A DNA stretch of 40,222 bases from CADEEX01 sp040081555 (GTDB lineage Bacteria > Acidobacteriota > Vicinamibacteria > Vicinamibacterales > CAVVIG01): assembly GCA_040081555.1 (NCBI GenBank), contig JBEBGG010000016.1:1-40222 (forward strand). Direction: 5' to 3'. The notes below the pieces were generated by a model that was given only the letters and a program-made list of their open reading frames with translations, ran no database searches and was not told the origin of the DNA. This document shows positions 1-7,639 of the stretch, in pieces (position 1 is the first letter of the stretch; every line of letters begins with the position of its first letter). The position numbers and the translations under genes are program-made.

Positions 1-8
1 GACACACA

Positions 9-722
9 TTGCAAGCCCCTCACGGCTCTTCGACAAAATACTGGTGGCTCCTCGCCGCCGGGCCTCTGCTGTTTCTTCTGGCGTTTGTCTCTCTCTCCAT
101 CGCATTCACGCTTGCAGGGACCCCAGAGCCGGACGTGCCGGCGAAGGTATCGTCCCTCGTCCCGCACTGCTTGGTATTCGTCCTCACCTGCTTAGGCGTT
201 GCTGCACTGCGACTGCCAGTGGAGGCACGCCGCGCCTGGACGCTGCCGTCCCGCAAAAACATGGCTGGCGACCTCGTCATCGGCACTCTCTGCGGCGTGT
301 CACTTGCGGCGTTGTATTTCGCATGGCTCGAACCCGCCTTGGTCTACCTACAACGCTCACTGGGCGATTTCGTACCTCCGGGTGCCGTCGCACCAGCTCT
401 TTCGAGCCACATGGCCTTGTTCTTCACTGCCAATGTGCTTCTGGCCCCACTGGTTGAGGAAACGGTGTATCGAGGCATCGCAATTCCTGCCCTCTCGGCC
501 CGACTTGGTCTTCCTACAGGTGTACTGCTGTCGTCCGTCGCCTTTGGGCTGCTGCACTGGGCTGGTGGTCTGTGGTACATCCTGCTGACCGGCATCGTCG
601 CGGGAGGGTGCTTTGCTGCCCTCTATGTAGCGCGCGGGGGCATACTTGCGCCGTTCACTGCGCATCTCGTGTTGAACGTGGTCGAGTTTGCCCATGCGTA
701 CTACTCGCGCCTCGACGCCTAA
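9..722 (+). CDS. CPBP family intramembrane metalloprotease
   Basis: Integral membrane protein of the CPBP (CAAX protease / bacteriocin-processing) family, which cleaves membrane or peptide substrates using a glutamate/histidine site inside the bilayer. All three family motifs are visible: EExxxR at E150-E151-R155, FxxxH at F179-H183 and HxxxN at H219-N223. Several hydrophobic segments surround them (around residues 13-35, 50-68, 88-110, 136-150, 170-205). The length of 237 aa is normal. The start is uncertain because it is a TTG only 8 bases from the window edge, so a start upstream of the window is possible. The substrate is unknown; the neighbours do not suggest one. Confidence 0.85.
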   Translation: MQAPHGSSTKYWWLLAAGPLLFLLAFVSLSIAFTLAGTPEPDVPAKVSSLVPHCLVFVLTCLGVAALRLPVEARRAWTLPSRKNMAGDLVIGTLCGVSLAALYFAWLEPALVYLQRSLGDFVPPGAVAPALSSHMALFFTANVLLAPLVEETVYRGIAIPALSARLGLPTGVLLSSVAFGLLHWAGGLWYILLTGIVAGGCFAALYVARGGILAPFTAHLVLNVVEFAHAYYSRLDA

Positions 723-877
723 CCCCTCGCGCTGTGTTTCCAGGCGCCTTGGGGCGGTTGATCCCCACCATGTCTCGCCAGCCTTCAGCGTAGAATCCTT
801 TAGTTCGCGTCGCCGGTTCCGTCGGACAATCGCCGGAACACGACGCGAGTTCCTTCCCATACGAGGGTCGCGCCGCC

Positions 878-2062
878 ATGTTCGGACTCGCACATATCAT
901 CAGCCCGCTCACGATCGACGAGTTTCTGGTTACCTATTCCGGCAAGCGCGCCGTCCACGTCCCAGGGCCTTCTGAAAAATTCGAGCACCTGTTCGGTTGG
1001 AACGACGTCAATACGTTCCTGAATGGATGCCGCCCGTCGTTTGAAGGCGTGAAGCTGGTTCACGACACGAAATCGCTCCCACAGACGGAACTGGCGCGGA
1101 TGAGTCATTGGCTGTCGAAGGGTGCGACGCTGGTCATCAACCACGTTCATCACATTGATCCCATCACCGAGCGGTTCGCCGACATCTTCGCGAAGGAGAT
1201 GAACGCGGCGGTGAACATCAACGCCTACATCTCGTTCCCCACGCACCAGGGATTCGACTGCCATTACGACACCCACGACGTCTGGATCATCCAGACCGCC
1301 GGGGCCAAGGAGTGGAAGGTCTTCGAGCCGACACGGAAGTTCCCGCTCGACCGCGATCCGGCAGAGGACAAGAGCAGGCAGACGAAGCCGACAGAGGGAG
1401 AGTACCTGAGCTGCACGCTGACACCGGGTGACATGCTCTACATCCCGCGCGGTCACTGGCACTACGCACTCTCGAGCGATCCGTGCATCCACCTCACGGT
1501 GAGCCACGACAACCGCAGCGGCATCGACTTCCTCAACTGGTTGCTGAACGATTGGCGCGACCGCGAAGAGTTCCTGCGGGAGGATTTTCCGGTTGCCCTC
1601 GTCAACGACCTCGGCGGCGACCGGCCGTCGGCCCTTCTCGATGCGCACCTCGCGCGGTTCACGAGCTACATGGCGGAACTGGTGCAGCGCGACGGACTGA
1701 AAGAGCAGCTCCTGCACTGGGCGCAGGTAGAGAACCGGACCAGACCGACATTCCAGTTGCCGGAACTCGCGCAGCTCGACCGCGAGCCCATCGGACAAGA
1801 TGTGCTGTTCGAGGCGGCGCCGGCGCAGAAGCTCGTCCCACATGTCGACGCCAACGGACAAATTCAGCTGATCGCGCGCGGGCGCGTTGTGCTGCTGAGC
1901 AACGTACCACGAGCGATCGTCGACGCGCTGCTTCAGGGGCACCCGTTCTCGGGCGCCTCGCTGCTGACCGCGGCGCCTCAGGCGGCGTGGAGTCAGGTGC
2001 AACGAATGCTCACGGACCTGTTCGTGGCCGGGCTGATCGTGCTGGTGAAACCGGAGGACTGA
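878..2062 (+). CDS. JmjC/cupin-like 2-oxoglutarate-dependent oxygenase (ROXA-type)
   Basis: Predicted Fe(II)/2-oxoglutarate oxygenase of the JmjC/cupin_4 group, which includes the ribosomal-protein hydroxylases such as E. coli YcfD/RoxA. The iron facial triad is visible: H129 and D131 in CHYDTHDVWIIQ, and H195 in GDMLYIPRGHWH. The approximately 190 residues after the jelly-roll fit the helical/winged-helix C-terminal region found in this group. The ATG is at 878. At 394 aa the length fits the family. The gene is monocistronic and is closed by a strong hairpin at 2071-2100. The hydroxylated substrate cannot be told from sequence: a ribosomal protein is the family precedent, but a peptide substrate is also possible next to the modification-like cassette downstream. 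Confidence 0.82.
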   Translation: MFGLAHIISPLTIDEFLVTYSGKRAVHVPGPSEKFEHLFGWNDVNTFLNGCRPSFEGVKLVHDTKSLPQTELARMSHWLSKGATLVINHVHHIDPITERFADIFAKEMNAAVNINAYISFPTHQGFDCHYDTHDVWIIQTAGAKEWKVFEPTRKFPLDRDPAEDKSRQTKPTEGEYLSCTLTPGDMLYIPRGHWHYALSSDPCIHLTVSHDNRSGIDFLNWLLNDWRDREEFLREDFPVALVNDLGGDRPSALLDAHLARFTSYMAELVQRDGLKEQLLHWAQVENRTRPTFQLPELAQLDREPIGQDVLFEAAPAQKLVPHVDANGQIQLIARGRVVLLSNVPRAIVDALLQGHPFSGASLLTAAPQAAWSQVQRMLTDLFVAGLIVLVKPED

Positions 2063-2070
2063 AACGACAA

Positions 2071-2100
2071 CGCCCCGGGAGGCTCTTACCTCCCGGGGCG
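2071..2100. terminator. Bidirectional hairpin terminator between convergent genes
   Basis: A perfect 12-bp GC-rich stem (2071-2082 pairing with 2089-2100) with a 6-base loop begins 8 bases after the oxygenase stop codon. Only a short T-containing tail follows on either strand. It lies between the plus-strand oxygenase and the end of the minus-strand gene at 2142, so it can serve both. Confidence 0.8.
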
Positions 2101-2141
2101 TCTTAGATACTTAGATAACAGACCGGACTTACGAACGAGAG

Positions 2142-2723
2142 CTACGGCAAGCTAGAGCCGGCCGGAGCTTCATCGAACGTCACCTGCAGGTAGTAGGTGG
2201 TGTACGCCGGATTGCTTGGCGTGATGGTCATCTGGTACTGGATATAGCGAGCGTTGTCGACATTTCCAGTAACGTCGGCGAAGGGAACGACACCGTTGAC
2301 GCTCGGCGCCACGCCCGGTTGCGAGGCCGGCGAGAAGTTGGTCTCGTCGCCACCCCCGGTCACTTCGTTGATCTGCAACGTGAAGGTGCCGTTCGTGCCG
2401 GCGTTCACGTTGAACGTCGGGACCATGTCGAAGGTCGACCCTGGGAGCACCTGCGGGCTGTTGACCAGGTGCGTAATGGGCGTAGTCCCCGGCGTCAGCG
2501 TGCCCGCAAGGGGCGAACCGGTCGACGGGTTCATCGAGTAGGCAAACGAGATCGTTTGGATGAACGACGGCGGCACCGACGACTGTGCGTGTGCCGGCAC
2601 TTCCACCGCATTGATCAGCGGCTTCTTCCACGAATCCGGCAGGGCGGCCGCCGCGCCAATAGCGGCGCCTCCGGCCACGAGCGACTTGAGCAACTTGCGG
2701 CGTTCTTCGACCGGCTTTTTCAT
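2142..2723 (-). CDS. Exported protein with Tat-like leader and W-KP-PAHAQ signal motif
   Basis: A 193-aa exported protein of unknown function. The N terminus has a twin-arginine-like motif (ERRKLLK), a short alanine/glycine-rich hydrophobic core, then the segment WKKPLINAVEVPAHAQ. As I recall, many short exported bacterial proteins carry a similar W-x-KP-(x)-PAHAQ stretch; AHA is a plausible signal-peptidase site. The mature part is a Thr/Ser/Gly/Pro-rich, beta-strand-like domain without cysteines, ending AGSSLP. The ATG at 2723 is preferred over a GTG at 2726 because the GGGAG ribosome site then has a 7-base spacing. It is divergent from the nucleotidyltransferase/PqqD/kinase genes and may be their substrate (inference). 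Confidence 0.72.
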   Translation of the reverse strand: MKKPVEERRKLLKSLVAGGAAIGAAAALPDSWKKPLINAVEVPAHAQSSVPPSFIQTISFAYSMNPSTGSPLAGTLTPGTTPITHLVNSPQVLPGSTFDMVPTFNVNAGTNGTFTLQINEVTGGGDETNFSPASQPGVAPSVNGVVPFADVTGNVDNARYIQYQMTITPSNPAYTTYYLQVTFDEAPAGSSLP

Positions 2724-2816
2724 CACTGCACTCCCTCAAACAAAAACAATGAACCGCCGGTGCTACAACCCCTGAACGCGCTACGCCCCAGGCAAGTAGT
2801 TCAGCTAGGATGCTTA

Positions 2817-2845
2817 TTGGTACTCAGGGGCCGTCCCCTCGTCAA
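2817..2845 (-). promoter_or_regulatory. Candidate sigma70 promoter for the exported protein gene
   Basis: On the minus strand a TTGACG -35 box (2840-2845) is followed after 17 bases by TACCAA (2817-2822), about 90 bases before the ATG at 2723. The spacer contains a palindrome (AGGGG, 4-base loop, CCCCT; 2826-2839), where a repressor or a MerR-like activator could bind. The -10 match is weak, so this is a suggestion only. Confidence 0.3.
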
Positions 2846-2865
2846 CAAGAATACAAGAATATCCT

Positions 2866-4008
2866 GTGCCACCCTTTGCAAGACCCCCTATTGTGCAGTC
2901 AGGATCCGCCGAAGTGCCGGCCTCGACAGCACTCCTGAGGGCGGCGGCTCGGATGCAACTCGATCCGCCGGCTGGCCGCGCGTTCGCCGAGGCGGCCGGA
3001 CGGGTGCAACGGTGGCCGGCGCTGGTGGCGGACGCCGAGGACCATGGGCTCTCGCCCCTCCTCCGGCTACACGCTGCCTCGGCGGGCGTCGAATTCCCCG
3101 CCGTTGTTCGCCAGCAGTTAGCGTCGCTGGCGGTCCGCCACCGCGAGGCAAGTCGGGTGCACACGGCTGCGCTCCTCGAAATGCTCGAGGCTCTGGAACG
3201 ACGGGGCGTCCGGCCCGTGGTGCTCAAAGGCGCGGTCCTGGCGCACGAACTCTATGCGCGCCCTGAGTACCGTCCCCGCCGCGACATCGACTTGCTGGTG
3301 TCGAAGGCCGACGCGCTGCCGGCCGTCGGCGTTCTTCGTAGTCTGGGTTACGACGGCCCGGCGGTCGCCCCCGATCGCCGCCACCACCATCTGCCGGGGA
3401 TGACCACCGAGCGCGAAGGGTTCCGCGTGTCCGTCGAGGTGCACACAGACGTTCTCAGCCCCGATCAGCCCGATCGCCTGTCGCTGGACACGGCATTGAA
3501 CCGCCTGCGCACGGTCGACGTCGGCGGCACCCGCGTCCAGGCGCTCGGACACGAGGACATGATTCGCCATCTCGCGGCGCACCTGCTCGAGCCCGGGCAT
3601 CAGACGCGACTGATCAACGTGGTGGACTTGGTGGCCTATGCGGAACGCCATGTCGAGACGATCGACTGGGACAGGGTCCGGCGCGCAAGTGCTCGCACAC
3701 TGGTCACGCTCTCGCTCATGCACTACCTGACGGGCCTGCCGGAGGCACTGGCCTGGGCACGACCGACAAGCGACGCTCCTCAACCGAGTGGCGTCGGCTA
3801 CGGCTTTCCGATGCTCAGCACCGTCAACTGGAAGGAGCGGCCGCTCACGTCCACGCTCGCGGAACTGCTGTATCCGTCGGCCTGGTGGATGCACGCCTTC
3901 TACGCCGTGCCACCCGGGTGTTCGCTGGCCTTCGCCCGATGGACACGCCACGCACCCCGGCTGCTGCACTGGGGCCTGCGCCGGGTCACCTCTCAACGCG
4001 GCACCTGA
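2866..4008 (+). CDS. NTP_transf_5-type nucleotidyltransferase family protein
   Basis: Member of the uncharacterised nucleotidyltransferase family related to PF14907 (NTP_transf_5). The family signature is present: VVLKGAVLAHELY (K121-G122) followed by RPRRDIDLLV, giving the metal-binding pair D140 and D142, and a later VEVH segment that could supply the third acid. Its 380 aa are typical. Genes of this family often sit beside PqqD-like and HprK-like genes in exopolysaccharide and RiPP-like clusters, as here. The reaction is unknown; transfer of a nucleotide to a protein, peptide or sugar is possible. The GTG start has no clear ribosome site, so the N terminus is uncertain. It begins a three-gene plus-strand cassette with the next two genes. 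Confidence 0.8.
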   Translation: MPPFARPPIVQSGSAEVPASTALLRAAARMQLDPPAGRAFAEAAGRVQRWPALVADAEDHGLSPLLRLHAASAGVEFPAVVRQQLASLAVRHREASRVHTAALLEMLEALERRGVRPVVLKGAVLAHELYARPEYRPRRDIDLLVSKADALPAVGVLRSLGYDGPAVAPDRRHHHLPGMTTEREGFRVSVEVHTDVLSPDQPDRLSLDTALNRLRTVDVGGTRVQALGHEDMIRHLAAHLLEPGHQTRLINVVDLVAYAERHVETIDWDRVRRASARTLVTLSLMHYLTGLPEALAWARPTSDAPQPSGVGYGFPMLSTVNWKERPLTSTLAELLYPSAWWMHAFYAVPPGCSLAFARWTRHAPRLLHWGLRRVTSQRGT

Positions 4009-4045
4009 TCACCTCGGACCAGGGCGCGCGCGTTATCATGCACGG

Positions 4046-4318
4046 GTGACCTCCGCCTCCATTCCCCGCCCTGTGCCCGGCTTCGCGCTCCAGCAGATGG
4101 ACGACGATGTGCTGCTCTACCACCCGGGCCTCACCCGAACCGTGCATCTCAACGACACCGCCGCCCTCATCTGGAAATTGTGCGACGGGCTGCGCTCGGT
4201 CGACGACATCGCCAGCCTCCTCGGAGAGGCTTACCCAGAAGCGGCCAGTGAGATGAACGTCGACGTGATGACGGCGCTGGCCCGGCTCGTGCGCGACGGC
4301 GTGGTCGAGTGCGAGTGA
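4046..4318 (+). CDS. PqqD family peptide/protein-modification chaperone
   Basis: A 90-aa protein of the PqqD family, a small winged-helix fold that recognises leader peptides in RiPP pathways (RiPP recognition element). Characteristic features: an N-terminal beta region with VLLYHPG, then HLNDTAALIWKLCDG (the usual LNxTAxxIWxLcDG signature), SVDDIASLLGEAYP, and a C-terminal helix ending LVRDGVVE. The start is a GTG at 4046; an ATG at 4038 is out of frame and closes at once. It begins 37 bases after the nucleotidyltransferase and overlaps the kinase-like gene by 10 bases, so translation of the two is probably coupled. No radical-SAM or cyclase partner is present in the window. Confidence 0.85.
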   Translation: MTSASIPRPVPGFALQQMDDDVLLYHPGLTRTVHLNDTAALIWKLCDGLRSVDDIASLLGEAYPEAASEMNVDVMTALARLVRDGVVECE

Positions 4319-5169
4319 CGCCAGTACGGACGCGGGGCATCAGCTTCGCCGGAGTCCGCGTCACGGTGGAGTCGACGGGCGAGGTGGGTGACGCGCTCGT
4401 CGATTTGCTGTTCCGCGACATGAGCGACCTGGAGCCCGAGAGACCAGCCTGCCAGCACTTCGTCGTTCGGGACCTGGGGGCCGGGCTCGGTGTTCAGGTC
4501 AGCAGCGACGGCGCGCGTTTTCACGAGGGAGCCGACATCGGCGACGCGGCCCTGAAACTCCAGGAAGCGGTGACCATGGCCCTGGCCGCCAAGTGCACGA
4601 GCGGTCTCGTACTGCATGCGGCCGCAGCGGCGCGTTCAGGGCGCGCGCTGATCCTCCCGGGCAGGTCTGGCTCCGGCAAGACAACGCTGTCCGCCTATCT
4701 GCTGGCGCGCGGGTTCACCTATTTGTCGGACGAGATGGTCTTCCTGGAGTCTGGAACGCTGCTGGTCGAGGGCCTGCCTCGACCGCTCAACGTCAAGGCG
4801 CACGGCCTGCATCTCGTAGCGAACCCGGCGGTGGCCAGCGCGGCGTGGGCAAGCCTGTCAGGTCCGGCCGCCACACTCATGCAACTGCCTGTCGACATGG
4901 CCGGAGCCGCGGGATCGGCCGCGTCTCAGACGCGGCCGGCCCTGGCGGCGCTCGTGTTTCCGAGATTTCAGCCGGACGCGCCCGCCACCTGTATCCCACT
5001 GACGCCAGCGCAGGCCGGTCTTCGTCTCATGTCGGCGCTGCTCAATGCGCGAAATCTCGAGGGCCACGGGTTTCCGGCGGTGACCGCCCTTGCCCGCGAG
5101 GTACCGGCGTACGAACTGCAGTTTGGCGACGTGCGCGAGGCCGTCCCGCTCGTCATGGCGCTCCCCTGA
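4309..5169 (+). CDS. HprK-related (HPr serine kinase-like) protein
   Basis: A 286-aa P-loop protein of the HPr kinase-related group found in exopolysaccharide and lasso-peptide-like clusters. The Walker A motif is GRSGSGKTT (residues 118-126), preceded by GLVLHAAAAARSGRALILPG and followed by YLSDEMVF with an acidic pair (D141-E142) as in HprK. The N-terminal ~90 residues lack the classical HprK regulatory domain. In paeninodin-type lasso clusters, HprK-like enzymes phosphorylate the precursor peptide (family knowledge). The GTG start at 4309 overlaps the PqqD-like gene by 10 bases. Phosphorylation or nucleotidylation of a cassette substrate, possibly the exported protein at 2142-2723, is inference. 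Confidence 0.8.
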   Translation: MRVTPVRTRGISFAGVRVTVESTGEVGDALVDLLFRDMSDLEPERPACQHFVVRDLGAGLGVQVSSDGARFHEGADIGDAALKLQEAVTMALAAKCTSGLVLHAAAAARSGRALILPGRSGSGKTTLSAYLLARGFTYLSDEMVFLESGTLLVEGLPRPLNVKAHGLHLVANPAVASAAWASLSGPAATLMQLPVDMAGAAGSAASQTRPALAALVFPRFQPDAPATCIPLTPAQAGLRLMSALLNARNLEGHGFPAVTALAREVPAYELQFGDVREAVPLVMALP

Positions 5170-5196
5170 CCTGGAACTAGCCCGGGCGGTGACAGC

Positions 5197-5277
5197 CGGC
5201 GAGGCTACTACTTCAACGTGCACACGTCGCTCAGTCCAGGCGGTGCGGTGCGCGGCCAACTGAGCCGAATCAACTAG
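5197..5277 (+). pseudogene. Fossil C-terminus of a CHRD-domain protein
   Basis: The frame reading up to the TAG at 5275-5277 encodes GYYFNVHTSLSPGGAVRGQL, closely matching the C-terminal signature of CHRD domains (YYvNvHTs-x-PGGeiRGQL). The likeness stops about residue R-R-G at 5197. Upstream, the same frame runs into unrelated sequence and the end of the kinase-like gene, so the rest of the gene is missing. There is no start codon or ribosome site. It is best read as the remnant of a deleted secreted protein gene. Confidence 0.62.
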
Positions 5278-5346
5278 CGCCCAGCGCCGGCCTTCTGGCG
5301 TCTCCGGCACGGCGGGGCGTCGGACTGGCCGGCGGGAAGGCTCGCC

Positions 5347-7269
5347 CTAGCGAATTCCCATGGCAGCGAGCTTCTCGGCAATGGAACTGGTGAGCGTCAG
5401 GGCGAATTTCGTCGTGAGATGGTGGCTGTCTCGAAACACGACCAAGTGGTCAATCTGAGACCGGCAGACTGCGCCCTGACAGATCGCCCCTGCCACGTCC
5501 AACGTTGCTCCGCCAGGAGCTTCGAGGACAGCCTGAGCCTCAGCGCCATATGTTTGGTCTGAGCGCCGATCCGGTGGCGCAAATTCGCACCCGTGACTGA
5601 ACACAGCCGGGTTCCAGAAGTTGCGCGCGAGACAGGCGGGAGGATCGAAGCCAGGAGATGGGGTATCTCGAAGCCAAAGAATCGGCACGCCGGCGGAGGT
5701 CAACGTTTCAACCATTGCTCGAAGCCCGTGTACCCACTGCTCCTGCGAAGCCCTGGACGGCACGTATCTTCCGGTCGCACTCGAGGCCACGACTGCGAGG
5801 GGGCGATGCTGTCTCATCCATTCAAAAGCGGCTTCGCGCCACTGCGTACACTCTGTGTAGCCCCTGTTCAGGCGTGCTTTAAATGGTTCGACCTCTGGAG
5901 CGGGGCATGCAGACTTGGTCATGGCCACAACCTTCAGATGCTGCTCGATGCCGATCCGCTCGAGAGCTGGAAGCCATTGGGCCGCATGGGAATCGCCGAA
6001 CAAGACGATGGTCCGCGTTGATGCCTTGTCGCCGAACTCGCAGGCAGAAACAGCGACGCCGGCACGCGGCAGATGACATCCGTTCTCGTACAGTGGAGGG
6101 ATATCGAGCGCAGCGGCAGCGAAGGATCGCTGGGGCTCGGACGCGGCGTGTAGTCGGCCGACAGATCGCGCAGCAAGGCCAGCCACCACCACCAGCACCG
6201 TCAGCGCCATGGTTGCCGCAAGTGACCACCTCGGGCGCTGAACGAGCGCCGCAGCGCGCCTGACCGGATTCTCCAACACCCGAAACGTGACGACCGAGAG
6301 CCCCAGCGCGAGCAACGCCAGCGCCACCCGTACGAAGAGGGTAGTAGGCCCAAGCACCGATTCACCAAACACGAGTACGGGCCAGTGCCATAAGTACCAG
6401 GAATACGAGTACCGGCCGATCACCTGGAGGGGACGACTCTCGAGCAACGTACCGATGACCGACGTTGTGGGCCCAAGGAGCAGTCCGATCGTTCCGACGA
6501 CAGGCAGGAGGGCAGCCACTCCCGGATACGGCGTGCCGTCGTTGAGCGCCAAGACGGCGCACACGATTGCAGCCGCGCCGAACCACTGAGCCACCATCCG
6601 GACCCGATCAGATAGACGAAGGAACGCCACCGTGCCGCCCGCCGCGAATTCCCACGCCCGCGCGTGTGATCCAAAAAACGCCGTAGGCTGCTGAACGTGC
6701 GTTTCCCGAACCGCGACGGCGCACGACAGGACCAATACCGCCAAGATCGCAACGCGGATTCTGTCGCGTTGTTGAACCTCCCTGCCTCGCCCAACCAGCA
6801 AAAGGAAGCAGGGCCACACCAGGTAGAACTGTTCTTCGACCGAGAGAGACCAGGTGTGCAGAAAGGGGTTCTGAAGGCTATCGGGTGCGAGATAGTTCAT
6901 CGCCTCCTTCGCAAACCACAGATTGCTGGAATAGGCAGCGGCAGCAATTGCCGTCTCCGTATATCGCAGCTGCTCAACTGGCGGATAGAGCCAGTATCCG
7001 AAGAGCAATGTTGAAACGGAGACGAGAGCGGCCGCCGGAAGAATCCGGCGTGCCCGCCTCGCGTAGAACTCAACGAGATTGATGTGTCCGGTGGTGCTCA
7101 GCTCTTTCACCAGCAGGCTGGTAATCAAGAATCCGGACAGGACGAAGAAGACGTCAACGCCGACGTATCCGCCAGAAATTCCTGGCAATCCGACGTGATA
7201 GGCGACCACGAGCAAGATCGCGATACCGCGCAAACCTTCGATGTCGCGTCTGAACCCGCTGAGATCCAC
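5347..7269 (-). CDS. AT3-SGNH acyltransferase (OafA/YrhL type)
   Basis: Membrane O-acyltransferase that moves acetyl or other acyl groups onto cell-surface sugars. The N-terminal AT3 domain begins DIEGLRGIAILLVVAYH, contains GGYVGVDVFFVLSGFLIT and about ten membrane segments, and includes the WSLSVEEQFYLVWP motif. The C-terminal third is a periplasmic SGNH-like domain with IVLFGDSHAAQW (serine nucleophile) and FRDSHHLT (Asp/His). I chose the GTG at 7269 (640 aa) because family members start just before the DIEGLRG segment; the frame stays open to 7335, but the extra 22 residues look non-coding. Monocistronic. The glycan target is unknown. Confidence 0.9.
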   Translation of the reverse strand: MDLSGFRRDIEGLRGIAILLVVAYHVGLPGISGGYVGVDVFFVLSGFLITSLLVKELSTTGHINLVEFYARRARRILPAAALVSVSTLLFGYWLYPPVEQLRYTETAIAAAAYSSNLWFAKEAMNYLAPDSLQNPFLHTWSLSVEEQFYLVWPCFLLLVGRGREVQQRDRIRVAILAVLVLSCAVAVRETHVQQPTAFFGSHARAWEFAAGGTVAFLRLSDRVRMVAQWFGAAAIVCAVLALNDGTPYPGVAALLPVVGTIGLLLGPTTSVIGTLLESRPLQVIGRYSYSWYLWHWPVLVFGESVLGPTTLFVRVALALLALGLSVVTFRVLENPVRRAAALVQRPRWSLAATMALTVLVVVAGLAARSVGRLHAASEPQRSFAAAALDIPPLYENGCHLPRAGVAVSACEFGDKASTRTIVLFGDSHAAQWLPALERIGIEQHLKVVAMTKSACPAPEVEPFKARLNRGYTECTQWREAAFEWMRQHRPLAVVASSATGRYVPSRASQEQWVHGLRAMVETLTSAGVPILWLRDTPSPGFDPPACLARNFWNPAVFSHGCEFAPPDRRSDQTYGAEAQAVLEAPGGATLDVAGAICQGAVCRSQIDHLVVFRDSHHLTTKFALTLTSSIAEKLAAMGIR

Positions 7270-7462
7270 CGCTCCATGGTAGCAAGGAGGGATTCGGTGT
7301 GCGTTGGCCGTCATCGCGGCCTTGATGGCCGCCACACAATGGCCGAAAAGGGTTCACACGACTATCGGTTGAACGACTATTTGGCATCGCTGGGCATCTG
7401 CGGTCGGCCCTGTCGTGAGGCAGCCTCGTTCGACAATCCGTTAAGCTAGTGCCCTGCATCAG

Positions 7463-7539
7463 GCGCCCGTAGCTCAGCTGGATAGAGCACCGGCCTTCTA
7501 AGCCGGGGGTCGCAGGTTCGAGTCCTGCCGGGCGCGCCA
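7463..7539 (+). tRNA. tRNA-Arg (anticodon TCT)
   Basis: A full cloverleaf: 7-bp acceptor GCGCCCG/CGGGCGC, D arm GCTC-GAGC, anticodon stem CCGGC/GCCGG with loop CTTCTAA (anticodon TCT, reads AGA), a 5-base variable loop, T arm GCAGG-TTCGAGT-CCTGC, discriminator G and an encoded CCA at 7537-7539. It is 77 bases long. Confidence 0.97.
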
Positions 7540-7639
7540 CTCCTCAATTCCGCTCCCGGCGACCATTCTGAAGAAGAGACACCCTGGCCGGAGCCCCAAC
7601 GCGCTGTCCGCTTCCAACTCCAGGGATTGCCCTATGTGA

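Noticed and set aside
800..2002. 400-codon minus-strand frame opposite the JmjC oxygenase.
   Set aside because: Shadow of the oxygenase gene; composition is arginine/valine-rich with no motif.
7154..7540. Open frame on the minus strand over the tRNA, reading ARPAGLEPATPGLEGRCS.
   Set aside because: This is the well-known spurious translation of the antisense of a tRNA gene.
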